From assembly GCA_009739215.1 (NCBI GenBank), contig VSJF01000002.1, positions 3,076,032-3,140,031 of the forward strand: a DNA stretch of 64,000 bases. Reading direction: 5' to 3'. This DNA is from Floccularia luteovirens. Lineage: Eukaryota > Basidiomycota > Agaricomycetes > Agaricales > Squamanitaceae. Below are positions 48,607-60,589 of this stretch, piece by piece. The translations under genes were made by a program, and so were the position numbers. The stretch's first letter is position 1; each line of letters opens with the position of its first letter. The notes below the pieces were generated by a model. The model did no database searches and had not been told where the DNA came from. It saw only the letters and a list, made by a program, of their open reading frames with translations.

Positions 48607-51035
48607 CTATTGACTGCTAGCTTTGGAATACTCCAACTTCCTTTTTTCATTAATTTCATTCAAGAAAATAACATCAGCATCACGTCCTTTGACTTCTGGT
48701 AGGGGCAGAGTGAAAACTACAAGCAAACTGCGTTAGATTCACATAAAAGACCTGCAGGGGGCATACCAATTCCCGCTATGCAGCAACCGAAGAAAACTAT
48801 TCCAATAGTGAGTTTTGTGATAACAAATTTATATGAAGACCTACTCCATAATACAGGCCGGGGTTCCTGCATGCTTGCTCAGCGTGTTGAATGCAAGAGC
48901 CGATATGATAGCTCCCGACTTTCCTGCCGCTGCCGATATCCCATGGGCAGAAGCCCTATACCGTGTTGGATACACTGCCAAAATCCAAGTATCGAGTCAT
49001 GTTCAGTCACTACTGAGCAGGAAATAACATACACTCTGCGGGTATGATCTTCACTTCCAATATAAGCACCAAAAATTACGGGAATAAGGCTGCTTCCGGC
49101 TTACATATATCGTCCTAAATTGAAAATCTTTAGCCGGTAATGGTCTTTGATAAAATCCTTGCTTGTACTCACATATTCGCCCCAAAGTTGAAAAAGAATT
49201 GTAGCAACGCAAAACAGACAACGAAAGCCGGTTTACTGAGGGTGTGAAACTTGCCAGCCAAGATCCCGACTGTATTCATCTTGTTCGTAAGTATGTTAAT
49301 GAGATAGATGGCATGGAGGGGTAACATACGAAACAGGGCAGACATCATACAACCTTGAATCTGCAGCCACTTTCGTCCCAGCTTCTCAATGGTCAGAATA
49401 GTTGCGTAGTATCCTGATTTAATCAATCAGTCTTCGTGACAATAACATTGCAAGGTAGAAACAAACCTGGAATAAGCCCAAGAGCTGTGATGATAATGCT
49501 GCCAGTCGATATTTTGAACAACCTGTGCCATGGAGTCCCTTCGGAACCGTCAAACCCAATTTGTTGCAAGACAAAGTTCTGGTTTAGATTGACACCGTAA
49601 AACCTACAAACATGTCAACTCATTATAAAACATTAATCAATAATACGACGTACGCGACATCAACTAGGAACCAGCAGGCAGAAGTACAAATTAATTGTTT
49701 AGCATGCCTCCATTCGGAGAAATATTGTATCAATTCTGCGAATTCGTATCTATGAGGGTGACTGCATTCATACGTGCGGGATACACACACCTTTGACATT
49801 AGCTCTTTGCAAATGGGCCGGTTCTTCAATGGGGTGAAGACTTTCATCCTCAATATCTTTACGATCTTCGGAACTACCTTCTTCGCTAGGATTCCTGATA
49901 CCACCGGTGACACCATGATCGTTAACTGGTTTCGATAAAAGGGTCTTCAACTTATGGGATTGTACAAAGCGCCTAGATTCAGACAGAGTCAAACGTTGAT
50001 AGAGAGTACCGCATGCAGGGATAAGGGAGAGTCCGACAGCAATCCTCCAAGCTTTTAAACAAAAATGGGCGTTCAATTAGCCACTGCGTCCGTAATAGAT
50101 TGCTTACCTCCGTCGACTTTGGAAATATGCCCTTCGTCATTCATGCTGTGTTTGTAGGCCGCAAGGATGATGACTGTGGCTAAGCCTCCAGCGAAATTGC
50201 CCCATCCTTGGTTGGACACTAGATATGCGAGGAATGTTCCACGCCTCTTCACTGTTGACCGTTCGCTAGCTATACTGGCAGACATAGGATAATCTCCCCC
50301 AATCCCCACTCCCATCATGATACGAAATATTGCAATATATATAAGGGAGCCGGAGGGAGGAAGTGTTCCAGTTGGTGCAGCCATGGTCAGTATCGTCGCA
50401 AGTATGATCAGCATTAATTCTTTCCCATCTGGAGAGGGTTTAGATACTATCTCACAATAGAGTAACATGAAAGGTTTACAAATGGCTTTTCGTCCGAATT
50501 TATCTCCCAGATATCCTATATGCGGGAGTTAACCGTGGAATATTGCAAAAGAAATCGAGGACCAGTTTACCAAATCCAACTTGACCGATTACATTCCCAA
50601 TATTTCCTGCAGCCTTCATTAACCCCTCGAGGTTTGATGGGAGAGGATTTCCTCCATAAAGCCGATATTGGAGCATTGTGGCCACAGGCTAGCAGCCAAT
50701 GTATAAGTGAAAGCTAATCTCTCCAAAATAAAAAAGCGTACGTTTATAATGAAGAGATCATATGCTAGGTCATTTATCAGTAATATGGAAAATTAAAATT
50801 TGAGTTGATTGTTCTCCTCACAATCGAGGAAATGTCCCACCTACTCTCCTGTCATAAATGAGGGTGATAATGTGGTAGTGACGACTGTACTTACGCCAAC
50901 AATGCCATATAATTTAACCTCTGGCCATGTAAGTATCCAAGGCGGTCTCTTCGATTGAGCTGTTGTTTCTTGTAACTCTGCGATTGTAACTGGAAAGAGG
51001 TCCAATGAGTTTTTATCCGAATGACTTTCTGACAT
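48607..51035 (-). CDS. PHO84-like inorganic phosphate transporter (MFS)
   Basis: Sixteen exons: 51035-50895, 50840-50822, 50764-50742, 50688-50571, 50515-50480, 50428-50108, 50051-49787, 49749-49654, 49603-49467, 49413-49330, 49269-49173, 49114-49105, 49048-49033, 48974-48855, 48796-48767, 48716-48607. They sum to 1623 nt (540 aa). Motifs of the phosphate:H+ symporter family: GHFLDSYDLFIINPVATMLQ in the first helix, GQVGFGYLGDKFGRKAIYGKE after helix 2, and the signature GVGIGGDYPMSASIASE in helix 4. A hydrophilic central loop follows, then FYGVNLNQNFVLQQIGF, ELYPTRYRASAHGISAAAGK, and a C-terminus with LPLPEVKGRDADVIFLNEIN. It imports phosphate across the plasma membrane. Two exons are only 10 and 16 nt, yet the frame closes. 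High-affinity versus low-affinity class is not determined. Confidence 0.85.
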
Positions 51036-51859
51036 TACAAGTAAAACTTCTCTGTTAGAAGTGGGGAAACTTGCGGTGCATCGTCGATGGTCATTTTAAA
51101 GGACGCCGCCAGTCGCATGGGCTCATAGCTTGGGAATAGAAGCCAAGAAGCCATCCTTAAGTGCCACAAGAAATGCAAACGTTTGTCGATGCCACCCAGG
51201 TGAACATAATTAACAGTATTTCAAGGCATTCCTGCGAAAAGGAAGAGAATCCGTGTGGATGTATGCTGATTTGCTTCTGTCAAACCATTATGGTATAATT
51301 TCCTTACATCGCTCACTTAGGTATGTGGTTTGCATCGGTTTGAATCAAGTTTATTGTGCGCTTTTTTTGCATCCATTGTGGTGCTGTCGTGTTCAACTGA
51401 GATCCTATAGCTTATATACTTGTGGATTTTTCTCGATATCGACAACCAGGGAGGTAAAATGGAATAAAGAAAGGTATATGAGGTAAGTCGACAAAATAAT
51501 GTCGTCGGAGTGAATGGGCAGAAGGCATCTGAGTTTTCACCATGTGAAGGCGCAGAAAGAAGATTCACAGGGAGGTCATACAACAAAATAAATCGTACGC
51601 ATTTAAACCCTTAAGTTTACACCAAATGACGGTATACGTTTCTTGTAAGCAAGATTCGAAGGAATTTCATTATGAACATGATTAAAGGCGGGATTGTTGA
51701 TAAGTGGTATGACAATGGACAGCATTGCATATTCGGATGCAATACTTCAATGTTGAAGGAATTTACATCATGACAACGGCGACGGGCGATATCTGTGCCA
51801 AGGCCAAGGATTGAAGGAACAGGAGACAAGGTAAATTTCGTCAAGTCGAACAAGTCTTC
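51036..51859. other. Intergenic, no gene seen
   Basis: About 820 bp between the phosphate transporter start and the PWWP gene stop. It must hold the transporter's promoter. No phosphate-response element could be assigned with confidence. Confidence 0.4.
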
Positions 51860-53463
51860 TCATGCTTCAGACATGGTTACATCTGCTAATATAGAAGTGT
51901 CTCCGGGCTGATCGGCAGCCACTTGTTCTGTTGGACCTGGATGTATATATTATTAAGAAAAGTGAAGCTAGAAGAAGTATGGGCACTGATTCAAGCAGAC
52001 CTTCCGATTTCCCATTGAGATCTATTGCGGCGGTGCCCTCAATAACTGTCTCTTCCTTGGATACTGGGTCGCCTTTCACTGAGGCACCATTCGCGACGGC
52101 CCCACTATCCGAACCATTTGGTTTATTCGAGTTGAGGATTTGGTGCCATTTGTCTACAAGGGCTCTTGCCCTTTCTCTGAATTTGAACTCTTCGTCTCTC
52201 GGAACTTTACCGTCACTTAGGACAGCAATGTGTCGCATAACCTTGCCTATTTTAGAAAACTAGAGATGTTCTGGCGTTATTGGACATTATAATTCAGGAG
52301 AAGAATGCTTACTTGGAGGTATTCGATAGTAATCTTTCCATAATTTTCGACTGTTGTGAAAAGAGAATCAAGGGCAGGCATATCCTAGGTAAGGGATGAA
52401 CTTTGGGACGATTCTCCAGCAGATTTGATATGATGTACCTCTTCTTTTGGTAGATTTTTGCTACTCAAAAAGGTCTTTTGGAGCTTATGTCGCCATTCAC
52501 GAACCTTCATAGCTTCTGGGTCACCTACGAGCTTTGCTATAGAGTTTAAATGTAATCAGTTGGACAGATCCGTTGGGTGAATGGAAAATCGGGAGGGTAT
52601 TGAAAGAAAAGATGTAATTTACGACGTACAATCTTCTGCATCTTCGTCTTTGTCGCGCTTAGCCTTTTTAATAGGGGGAGGAGAGGTGTTCTTGCTTGGA
52701 CCTGCGTCGTCATCTTCACCTTCGGCCTGATCACCGTCATCCTCCGATTCTACCATGCTTTTCGGTTTGGTACCGTTTTTTCTGACTTTTGCAGAAGCAG
52801 ACTTTCTTTGTGGTTCTGCGGAGCCTTTCTTTGCTCTGGGGGGCTTTTTAGTCTTTACATTTGTGGAATCTGATTCGCGTTTTCTCTTTTTGGGTTTTAC
52901 TCGCTTCTTGGACTCTCCATCTTCATTTTCGCTCTCGAGTTGATCGACTTCTGCATTAGCTTCTTCTTCCACTGCCTCGTGAGAGAGAGCCTCTCGTTCT
53001 TCCTCCCACTTTTTTGGGTCGAGGGCGATACGATAGCCTGCGAGGAGTTCATTTGACCTTTTGAATGGTTCGTTGATATAGGATTCGATTTCGTGAGTTT
53101 GTAGCTTTGATATATCCTTGGATAGAAGCCATGCGCTGTGTGGGGGAAAGCAATGAGTATTGGACAAAAGGAGGTAACGATGGAGATGTTCTCACTAGTC
53201 ACCGGTTGGGAAGAACTGCACACAGTAAAAGGTAGCTTTCTTTGCAGGCTTCTCCTCAGCGACTTTTGGAGGTACGGCATCTGGATCAACGACCTGGACA
53301 CGAAAAGAAGGGTGAGATGGAGAAAAATGGGGAGTGGGATAAGAGAGAAGCTCACCATGCCTGGCCAAGGGGGAAAGCCGCGTACTTTACCGAGAACAAT
53401 GTCTCTGACCTCGTAAGAGGTAGCTGGGGAGTCTTTTGTTGATTTTGTAGACTTTTTGCTCAT
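51860..53463 (-). CDS. PWWP-domain chromatin protein
   Basis: Exons 53463-53356, 53293-53196, 53135-52630, 52536-52439, 52384-52313, 52259-52001 and 51936-51860 sum to 1218 nt (405 aa). The N-terminal PWWP domain shows VLGKVRGFPPWPGMV and the aromatic strand TFYCVQFFPTGDYAWL, which in this family binds methylated histone lysine (H3K36me) and DNA. A highly charged linker with KPKKRKRE, KKPPRAKKGS and acidic clusters (nuclear signals) follows. The C-terminal helical part (EWRHKLQKTFLSSK, MPALDSLFTTVENYGKITIE, FSKIGKVMRHIAVL, FRERARALVDKWHQIL) resembles a TFIIS-N/LEDGF-like bundle. The architecture is that of LEDGF/HDGF-type readers. It shares a 394-bp divergent region with the BCS1-like gene. 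Confidence 0.85.
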
Positions 53464-53857
53464 AACTGTGGACAGTGTGCAGTTAAAGACTAACGAGTTC
53501 TGTCTTTGTTGAGTGTGGCACGAGACTACAGATCACGTGATTGTTTTTGCCACGAGGGCCCGTGCGTTATAACTTATAGGGAATAGTATTTAGTTAATTA
53601 GTATAATTATATAATTATTACATTAAAATGATAATTATCAGCCTCGAGGCAAAGGTGTTTTGTAAGCAGAACGATACATATAAGCTGACGCGTCAATCTG
53701 ACTCGTTTCATTGCTGTACTTACTTGGTTAGCTATACCAATTGGTAGCTACTACCTTCCATTTCACCGGTCCCGGTACTACACCATCATCAATTTATACA
53801 GTTCTAATACCCACATCTTCCTTTTTCCTCACGGCTGTCCTTGACTCTTGCTTCAAC
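53464..53857. promoter_or_regulatory. Divergent promoter region, PWWP gene / BCS1-like gene
   Basis: 394 bp between the two ATGs, strongly AT-rich around 53580-53635 (runs of TTAATTA/ATAATTA). It must serve both genes. No defined factor sites are claimed. Confidence 0.45.
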
Positions 53858-56564
53858 ATGGACGCTCTCAAGTCTCTCGTCCAGCCTTTAGTAGGCGGTG
53901 TCGGAGGTTCCTCTGTCATTGATGGCATGAAGTTGGTCGTACTTGGTGGTACTGTAGAGACCGCTCGTAGAGTATCTTCTTCTGCATGGTATGTCGTCCT
54001 CCCCCATTCTCTCTTCCCACACTCCTTCTAATCCCTACTCTCCCTCCTCAATCAAGGTCTCAATTTGTTAATTGTCAGTATTTCTCTCCACATTTACTTG
54101 TCCGCAGCAGCAGCAGCCGCTCTACCTCCAGTCAGCTGCACTGCATTATTATATACTCTCTATGGCAATTAGATGCTGAACCCCCATGTAGCCTTCTTCC
54201 TCACTGCCCACTTCAGCTCAGAAGACTTTCCCTATGACTGGCTCATGCTTTGGCTCTCCTCAAGGCCTGAATGGCAACGATCACGCGAGTTCGAGACAAC
54301 AACACGCACATCTGGCCTTGGCGGCTCAAGCAATGCAATCGAAGATGAATGGAATATCGACTGCGACGACGACCGCGACCGCGACAACGACAGTGACAGA
54401 GGCTGGGGTGATAGTGAGGACGGTGAGAATCGCCAAAAGATGCGTGTTGTATTCCAGCCCACTTTCGATACCACCCATACAATTTACTACCGCGGACATT
54501 GGCTTCGGGTACGACGAGGCCGAAAACCTGACGGCTGTGAAGTCCTCTCAATAAGGTAAGTGGTCGCCAATCACTCCGCGTTTCATTTTGTCACTCACCC
54601 CATTTCCCTTATATAGTGTTGTTGCCCGCTCAAACACTGTCCTCAAGCAGCTCGTCCTACAGGCCAAAAAGGAGTACGAGGCAGAAGCTGTTCATCGCAT
54701 ACAAATCTATTTCGCTGATGCTCATGGCTCGTGGCGCTGGACCGATTCACGACACAAACGTCCCATGTCGAGCATTGTTTTGAATCCTGGTGTGAAGGAA
54801 ATGTTGCTCGATGATACCCGCGATTTTCTCAAGAGTGAAAAGGTTGCCCCATAATCAATTATTCTCACGACTTTTTAATTAATTAATTATTATTATTATT
54901 TTCAAGTGGTACGCTGACCGCGGAATCCCTTTCCGACGAGGATACCTCCTTCATGGCGTCCCTGGTTCTGGAAAGTCGTCTCTAATCCACGCTCTTGCAG
55001 GTCAACTTCAACTCGACATTTACGTCGTATCTCTCTCTGCATCATGGATTTCTGATTCTACCCTCACAACTCTTATGGGTCGTGTTCCTGCCCGCTGCGT
55101 TGTCCTACTTGAAGACCTAGACGCTGCTTTCACAAGGAGTGTTAGCCGTGATGATGATGATGCAGACACAAACTCTGGAGACGCTAAAGCTGATGGTGAA
55201 AAAGACAATAATAACACAGGTTGGAGCGGTATGGGTATTAGCAGGAGGGGCAGGCGAGGCAGGGGGTTCGAACAGCTAAGCGACATCAATACCCTGAGCC
55301 TTAGTGGCCTTCTCAATGCCCTCGACGGTGTTGCTGCTGCAGAAGGACGTCTTCTTTTCGCGTAAGTTTTTCTTACATCAACCCTTCTATTTTATCTTTA
55401 TCTCTCGTCCTGCTCTAGTACCACCAACCACCTTGAACGACTAGATCCTGCTCTATCACGTCCAGGACGTATGGACGTGTGGATAGAATTCCGCAACGCG
55501 AGTAAATGGCAAGCAGAAGCCCTCTTCCGCAATTTCTTCCCGTGCGAAGAGGACGACTTGCTCGATGATGCTGAGCTAGCTAGCGTAAACCTGAACGTAG
55601 AAGAGTCTGCTGTCCCTTCATCACCTACCCTATCATCCTCCAGAAACCCACAAGTTCGGGTACCCACTCCATCGCTTGACCAGAAAAAGAATTCTTCATC
55701 TCTATGGTCAATATCGTCGACCATCACGTCTTCTGCAACTTCATTATTCTCTGGATCATCATCATCATCACCATCGCCTTTCGCAACGTCATCAGCGTCA
55801 GCATCAGTATCGTCGTCAACCTTGGTCACGGACAAAGATCAATTCGGTGCATCAAATACCTCATACCTACCTCCTCCTCCTGCGCCAAATATTCTCAAGA
55901 ATAGACATTCGGCTCCACCCCTAGATAAGAAGACTCTTGCCGAACTCGCACAACGGTTTGCTGATGGCGTCCCAGAGGAGGAATTTAGCGTTGCCGCATT
56001 ACAAGGATGTACGCTATGCAAATCATTTTCCTTGTTATGTTTTTTAATCATATCTAAACCAGATCTACTCAAGTATAAAGCCCAGCCTGAGGCTGCAGCC
56101 AGCGGTATTGGAGAGTGGGTTTTGCATGAACGCGAGATGTGTGAACGTCTAAAACGGGAGAAAGAAGCGCGAGAACTGAAAGAAAAGGCGTTGGTTAGTT
56201 TTATATCCTTGATTGTTATAATCCACTTCTTATTCGTGAACAGCGCGAGAAGAGGAAACGTGATGCACAACAGAAAGCACAAGAGAAAAAAGCTCAAGAT
56301 AATAAGGAGGCCGAACTCGAACGCCTGAAACAACGTCTCGCAGAAAAAGAGAAGGAGGAAGAGCTTGAGAAATTGCGTAACCAACTCCGAGAGAAGGAAC
56401 GTGAGGATGCAGAAAGAATACGCAAGGACGAGGAGGACAAGAAGAAAGAGGATTCATCCCCAAAAGTGGAGGAACCTATAAATGTGGGGGATGATAGCGA
56501 CCAGGAGAATATTCCCCCATCGGCCGTAGAGTCTTCTTCTGCCTCCTCATGGGGTGAGTTGTGA
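53858..56564 (+). CDS. BCS1-like AAA ATPase with C-terminal coiled coil
   Basis: Eight exons: 53858-53988, 54057-54073 (17-nt microexon), 54192-54555, 54617-54842, 54907-55361, 55419-56008, 56063-56193, 56244-56564, summing to 2235 nt (744 aa). A short hydrophobic N-terminus with a GG-rich segment precedes the BCS1-N domain (FFLTAHFSSEDFPYDWLMLW). The AAA core has RGYLLHGVPGSGKSSLIHAL (Walker A), ARCVVLLEDLDAAF (Walker B), LSGLLNALDGVAAAEGRLLF, ATTNHLERLDPALSRPGRMD (sensor/arginine-finger region). It differs from yeast Bcs1 (about 450 aa) by a polar Asp/Asn/Gly/Arg insertion after Walker B, an acidic insertion in BCS1-N (DCDDDRDRDNDSD), and about 200 extra residues ending in a Glu/Lys/Arg-rich coiled coil. 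Classical Bcs1 inserts the Rieske protein in mitochondria; agaricomycetes have many divergent paralogues of unknown role, and this is likely one of those. Confidence 0.85.
54843..54906 (+). repeat. AT microsatellite within a BCS1-like gene intron
   Basis: The 64-nt intron contains consecutive TTAA/TTATTA units (TTAATTAATTAATTATTATT) just before the TTTTCAAG acceptor. It is a simple-sequence tract likely to vary in length. Confidence 0.7.
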
Positions 56565-57273
56565 CTACATGAACCTACTATACATATCTCAGTCCCAACT
56601 TTAACCGCACATTTTGCATTACCACCAATCGTGACTTTGCGCTGGCTTGTCGCAGCTTTTACTGTTCTTGCAGTTACTTTAACACCTCTCTATCATCTCA
56701 TCCAAGTGTATATACTTCATTTCATTGTTTCGCTCTTGAACTATGCGTATTTTGGGGGACCTCCCTGATTTATTCCACCAATTCGTATTAGAATGTTTTT
56801 TTTTCTGAGAAATAAACAACCGTTGAAAAAGAGGAAGTCAAGTGAATAATAATGGAACTTGACAGCTGATTCGGAAAACTTGAGACTGCCCTCCCCCCTC
56901 CTGATTCTTGGAAGCCGAACTAACATATGGACACATCCGCCCGATAACGGGTTCTGGAACTGATCCTCCACTTTTGATGTTCAATGACATATCATGGCCG
57001 ATTTAGGAGAAACTACACAAGAAGCTGTACCGAGAGCCAAAAAACAATTGGTGTCTCAAAGAGCGGTAAATGACTGTAGGTGCGTAGAATTTCTCGGAAG
57101 AGATCTGTTCGATGTTCTTTTAAAATAATTTGCATGTCAGGCACACGGATAATTTAGGTCCGAAATCAAGTTTGTTTCTACACCTTAATCCACACGACTA
57201 TAGATCTGATGGAGTTATCTCGTGGTCGTTGTAAAATGTTGGGAAACAGGGGGTTTCAAGTCTCGCCGGTTCA
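56565..57273. other. Convergent intergenic region
   Basis: About 710 bp between the BCS1-like stop and the acetyltransferase stop. No coding signal. Right after the annotated BCS1-like stop, a hydrophobic translation (reading near 56630-56740) could be a membrane-anchor exon in an alternative splice form, but I cannot join it confidently. Confidence 0.35.
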
Positions 57274-58318
57274 TCATAGTTGTGGTCTTTTAGTAAAAAC
57301 ATAGACGTGAACCTTGCCCTTAGGAGATGGCACAATAGCATCCCCTACCATCTTAAAGCCCAGCGTCTCGTATATGAGGACCTAGATGAAAAATCAGCTG
57401 TTTTGAAGTGCAGTTTTCGGAGTGCATTGCTCACATTCCCAGGGTTTGAGGTCGCGACGCCAGCGAATGATCCTGATTCCCTGGCCCTCGTTGCCTAAGA
57501 CAATTTTATTAGTCTATATTTCCAACATGAATGAAATTCACTTGCCTTCTGAAATCCTATATCCATCAGAGCTGTAGCAAAACCCTTCCTCTGGTGAATA
57601 GGATGCGTCGCCAAACTGTAGCACCACCAGCAGCTTTTCATCTCCTATGGCATGATTCATGTTAATCTTTATTTGAGTGAGATGATGCATACCTCTGGAC
57701 TGAATATTTCATTCGCAAGTTTTCGGACATACGAGGGATACTAAAATATACATTTTCATTCGCCAAATCCTTTAAATAAAATGCTGCTAAAATCACATAC
57801 AGTATTCTCTAGCCAGTCTTGCATCTCTGTACTACATTTCTTTAAAAAGTCGTAAAATCCCAATGATCTTTGTTCCTCCCTGTTAGACGAGTATTAATTA
57901 TGATATGATGTTCAGATGTAGGGAAGACTCACGTTCCAAAGAGACTTGTCCCGGGAGCAAACCAACCAGCCCAGCTTGTGATCTCCTGTTGTTTTCCTTG
58001 GCCGACCATTGTAACCCAGAGCTCGCCTTCCAGCAATGTTGCCCGAAGGACAGCACTCCAGTAGTCGAAACTCAAGCTCAAGTCTCCTCCCAGCATAATT
58101 TCAGTGGAGGGATCTGCATGCTCCTGCGTGATTACCTGGCTTATCATCTGAAGGATCTTACTTACCATCTGCGAATGCCTTCTCGTTTAGTTTACAGATA
58201 TATTTTAACTGATCATCTGAAAGTGGAGAATGTAAAAAAACGAATGGGGAGTAATCCCTGAGGCATAAAGAGACGAACCGGTGAGTCTCTCGAGGCGTTT
58301 GAGAGTATAGCGTGACAT
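57274..58318 (-). CDS. GNAT-family N-acetyltransferase
   Basis: Eight exons: 58318-58279, 58216-58166, 58113-57933, 57879-57801, 57740-57693, 57644-57546, 57494-57435, 57381-57274, total 666 nt (221 aa). The start MSRYTLKRLERLTDDQL matches the opening strand/helix of fungal GNAT proteins. AFADDPSTEIMLGGD and ITSWAGWFAPGTSLFG are followed by the acetyl-CoA-binding motif region LATHPIHQRKGFATALMDIG (Q/R-x-x-G-x-G/A pattern) and the C-terminal NPGNVLIYETLGFKMVGDA strand. The substrate is unknown. The intron between exons 6 and 7 (57545-57495) starts with GC (GCAAGT) rather than GT; the reading frame and the conserved QKATRARE..ATSNPGN junction support it. Confidence 0.85.
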
Positions 58319-59498
58319 GGTCAGAACTCGGTGAGAGTTCAAGTTCACGCTGGTTTTATTTACTTTATCTTGACTCCCACAGTTCCGATCAATGGATAGA
58401 TCAATGGACTTACATGTTGTAATGAAGGCCGGTGAATCTTGTGTGAAATTCCTGACACAGAGGGATCAACCCATTCATGACACGGAGTGTTTCTCAATTA
58501 GGCTTGTGGCCATCATGTATCGACATGTGAGAATGAAAAGCAGGCGAATGAGATGTCGATATGTAAGAATTTCCATTTGTTGCAGACCCAAGTCCCAAAA
58601 TGTGAAACATCCCCATGGAGCGCCAGGCGAAAAGGAGATATATGAGAATCCAATCGCGCTGTTGTGAGAAGGTTTTACTGAAACAATTAACCAAGGACTG
58701 GTTAAAAATCAATATTCAAATCATACCGTGTTCCTCGACATTTGGTTACGATATGTTGGTGATCAACGGTCTTGAAGCTACCCAAGTAAAATTTTATTTC
58801 ATGGTTTGAGAGTGAACATCAACTGTCTGCAGGTTCATCGACTATACAATAGATCAGGCTAAATTTGGTTAAAACCCTCATACAGTTGCACACAAACAAA
58901 CATGGTAAATTTGTTATCTTGTGAATGAAAATTTTTGCCACAAAACCAACCTGAAACTTGTAAGGGCAACTGGGCAGTTTGCATGATGCATGTTTCAAAG
59001 TGTCACAAGGGGACTTCAAAACAGGAGTGCATCAAACTGGACAGAAAATCCAAAGTTATTACATTGTAAAGTATACATGTTCTATCTACTCATCTGGATA
59101 GGAAATCCAAAGAGAAAAGTCTAAGGATCTCTGTCCAGGGGTGTTGCTATATATGTAGATAAAAATAGAAAGGTATTGAAGGGGGTTTACTATCTTAGAT
59201 GGGTGGCAATCTTAGTAACTATATCTAAATATATAACTCCCTGATAGTAAGTATATTGAAGTTGTATCGAGGGTAGTGGGAAATGGTGTCAAGGTATTGC
59301 TAAGTGGTTTTGAAGGGTTTAAAAGATCAAACTTGTGGTTCTTCTTACAAAACTTGGACTCTAGCAGGTTGAAATATGTAGAAAAATGCTTTCTTTGGAA
59401 TTTTATAACAATTATTTGAAGTGGCCAAAAAATTAAGTGAGGAGCCAAAGGTCTCAAAGTGGGTTGGCACATCAGCAAATCCTGAGTCTGCTATGGCT
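58319..59498. other. Intergenic region upstream of the retroelement
   Basis: About 1.2 kb, AT-rich, with no gene-like frames. It includes the acetyltransferase promoter. It may contain older repeat debris, but I could not match it to anything within the window. Confidence 0.35.
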
Positions 59499-59578
59499 TG
59501 CTATGGAGCACTCTATAGCACCATAGCAGCTGTAGCAGCTGTAGCATGGGGTTATAAGCTGCAGAGTGCTCCACAGCA
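59499..59578. repeat. Imperfect inverted repeat (hairpin) next to the LTR
   Basis: The left arm (59499-59519, core GGAGCACTCTATAGC) and right arm (59558-59578, core GCTGCAGAGTGCTCC) are complementary over 21 bp with three mismatches. The 38-nt loop itself carries a direct repeat of AGCAGCTGT. It ends two bases before the proposed LTR start. Confidence 0.65.
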
Positions 59579-59580
59579 TC

Positions 59581-59889
59581 TGTTATGACCTTATCTGGAC
59601 TTACAATATCTCCCTGGACTTTAGCACATGTGTCTTCAATGCACTTTCCTCATGTTCCTCTTATTTAGTATCTTGACTCTTGTGTTTCACACTTTGACTT
59701 ATATGCACTTCTATTTGACTCAACACACCTTCTTATGACTTGTAGTGCTTCTATATGACTTAGTAGATGACTATAGGATTAGTAACATGCCTCGTTGTAG
59801 TTATTATTAGTAGCACTCCTCATGTATTTAAAGTGAACGAAACTATAGACAAGCCTCAGCTTGATCTTAGTTTCGAGTACTCCCTAACA
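59581..59889 (+). repeat. Probable 5' LTR of the Ty3/Gypsy element
   Basis: A 309-bp segment bounded by TGTTA (59581) and TAACA (59885-59889), a perfect 5-bp inverted terminus of the TG..CA type. It precedes the gag region on the same strand. The 3' LTR is outside the window, so the boundary cannot be confirmed by comparison, and no TGG-starting primer site is seen directly after it. Confidence 0.55.
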
Positions 59890-60589
59890 TAGAAGATTAC
59901 TCTGCTACCCTTATGTGTGACTCAGTGATATCCCCCTCCCTTATCTAGGATGGCAAGCAAGTTGTAAATAGCAGCACACAAGACAGCATATAGCATGAAA
60001 TGCCTGGCTGTCCTCTCCATCGTAACTGACCTCAATAAGGCCCCCACTAGTGGCAAAAGTAACTTTACCCTCTGACACACTAGGGAAACGTGACTAGCAT
60101 AATTCTCGACTCCTCAAATATAACAAATATGCATAGTGGTAACAAAAGATCAAGCTGATTGATTGTCACTTCTACAAGTTCAACAACCCCCAATTCCCTT
60201 AACCACCGCACTCATTTATGAGCAAAGACTACCAATTAAATTTCAGACCAACCTCCCCTTCTCAATCCAAAGGAACTTACTCTGTCTGGTCCCCATCCCC
60301 TCCTCAATCTCAATAACTAAATCCAGCATTTCACCCAACATAACCGCCAACACAACCACCTGCATAACAGACCTCCTCTACATTCTCCAACCTACAATAA
60401 AGGCTTGAAGAAGCTGCAAAACAACCAAAGAAACCAAAGACACCCAAACCACCACCACCACCACAACTAGAAGAAGATGAAGAATATGAGGAAGACAACA
60501 AGCAACCCACATTCGAAGAAGCTCAGCAATCACCACTGCAACAACCACAACAAGAAGACTCAGACGTAGAAATATCTAATGGCAGTGCC

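Noticed and set aside
59890..59910. tRNA primer-binding site directly after the LTR
   Set aside because: The sequence does not begin with TGG and I could not match it to a tRNA 3' end or prove a self-priming arrangement.
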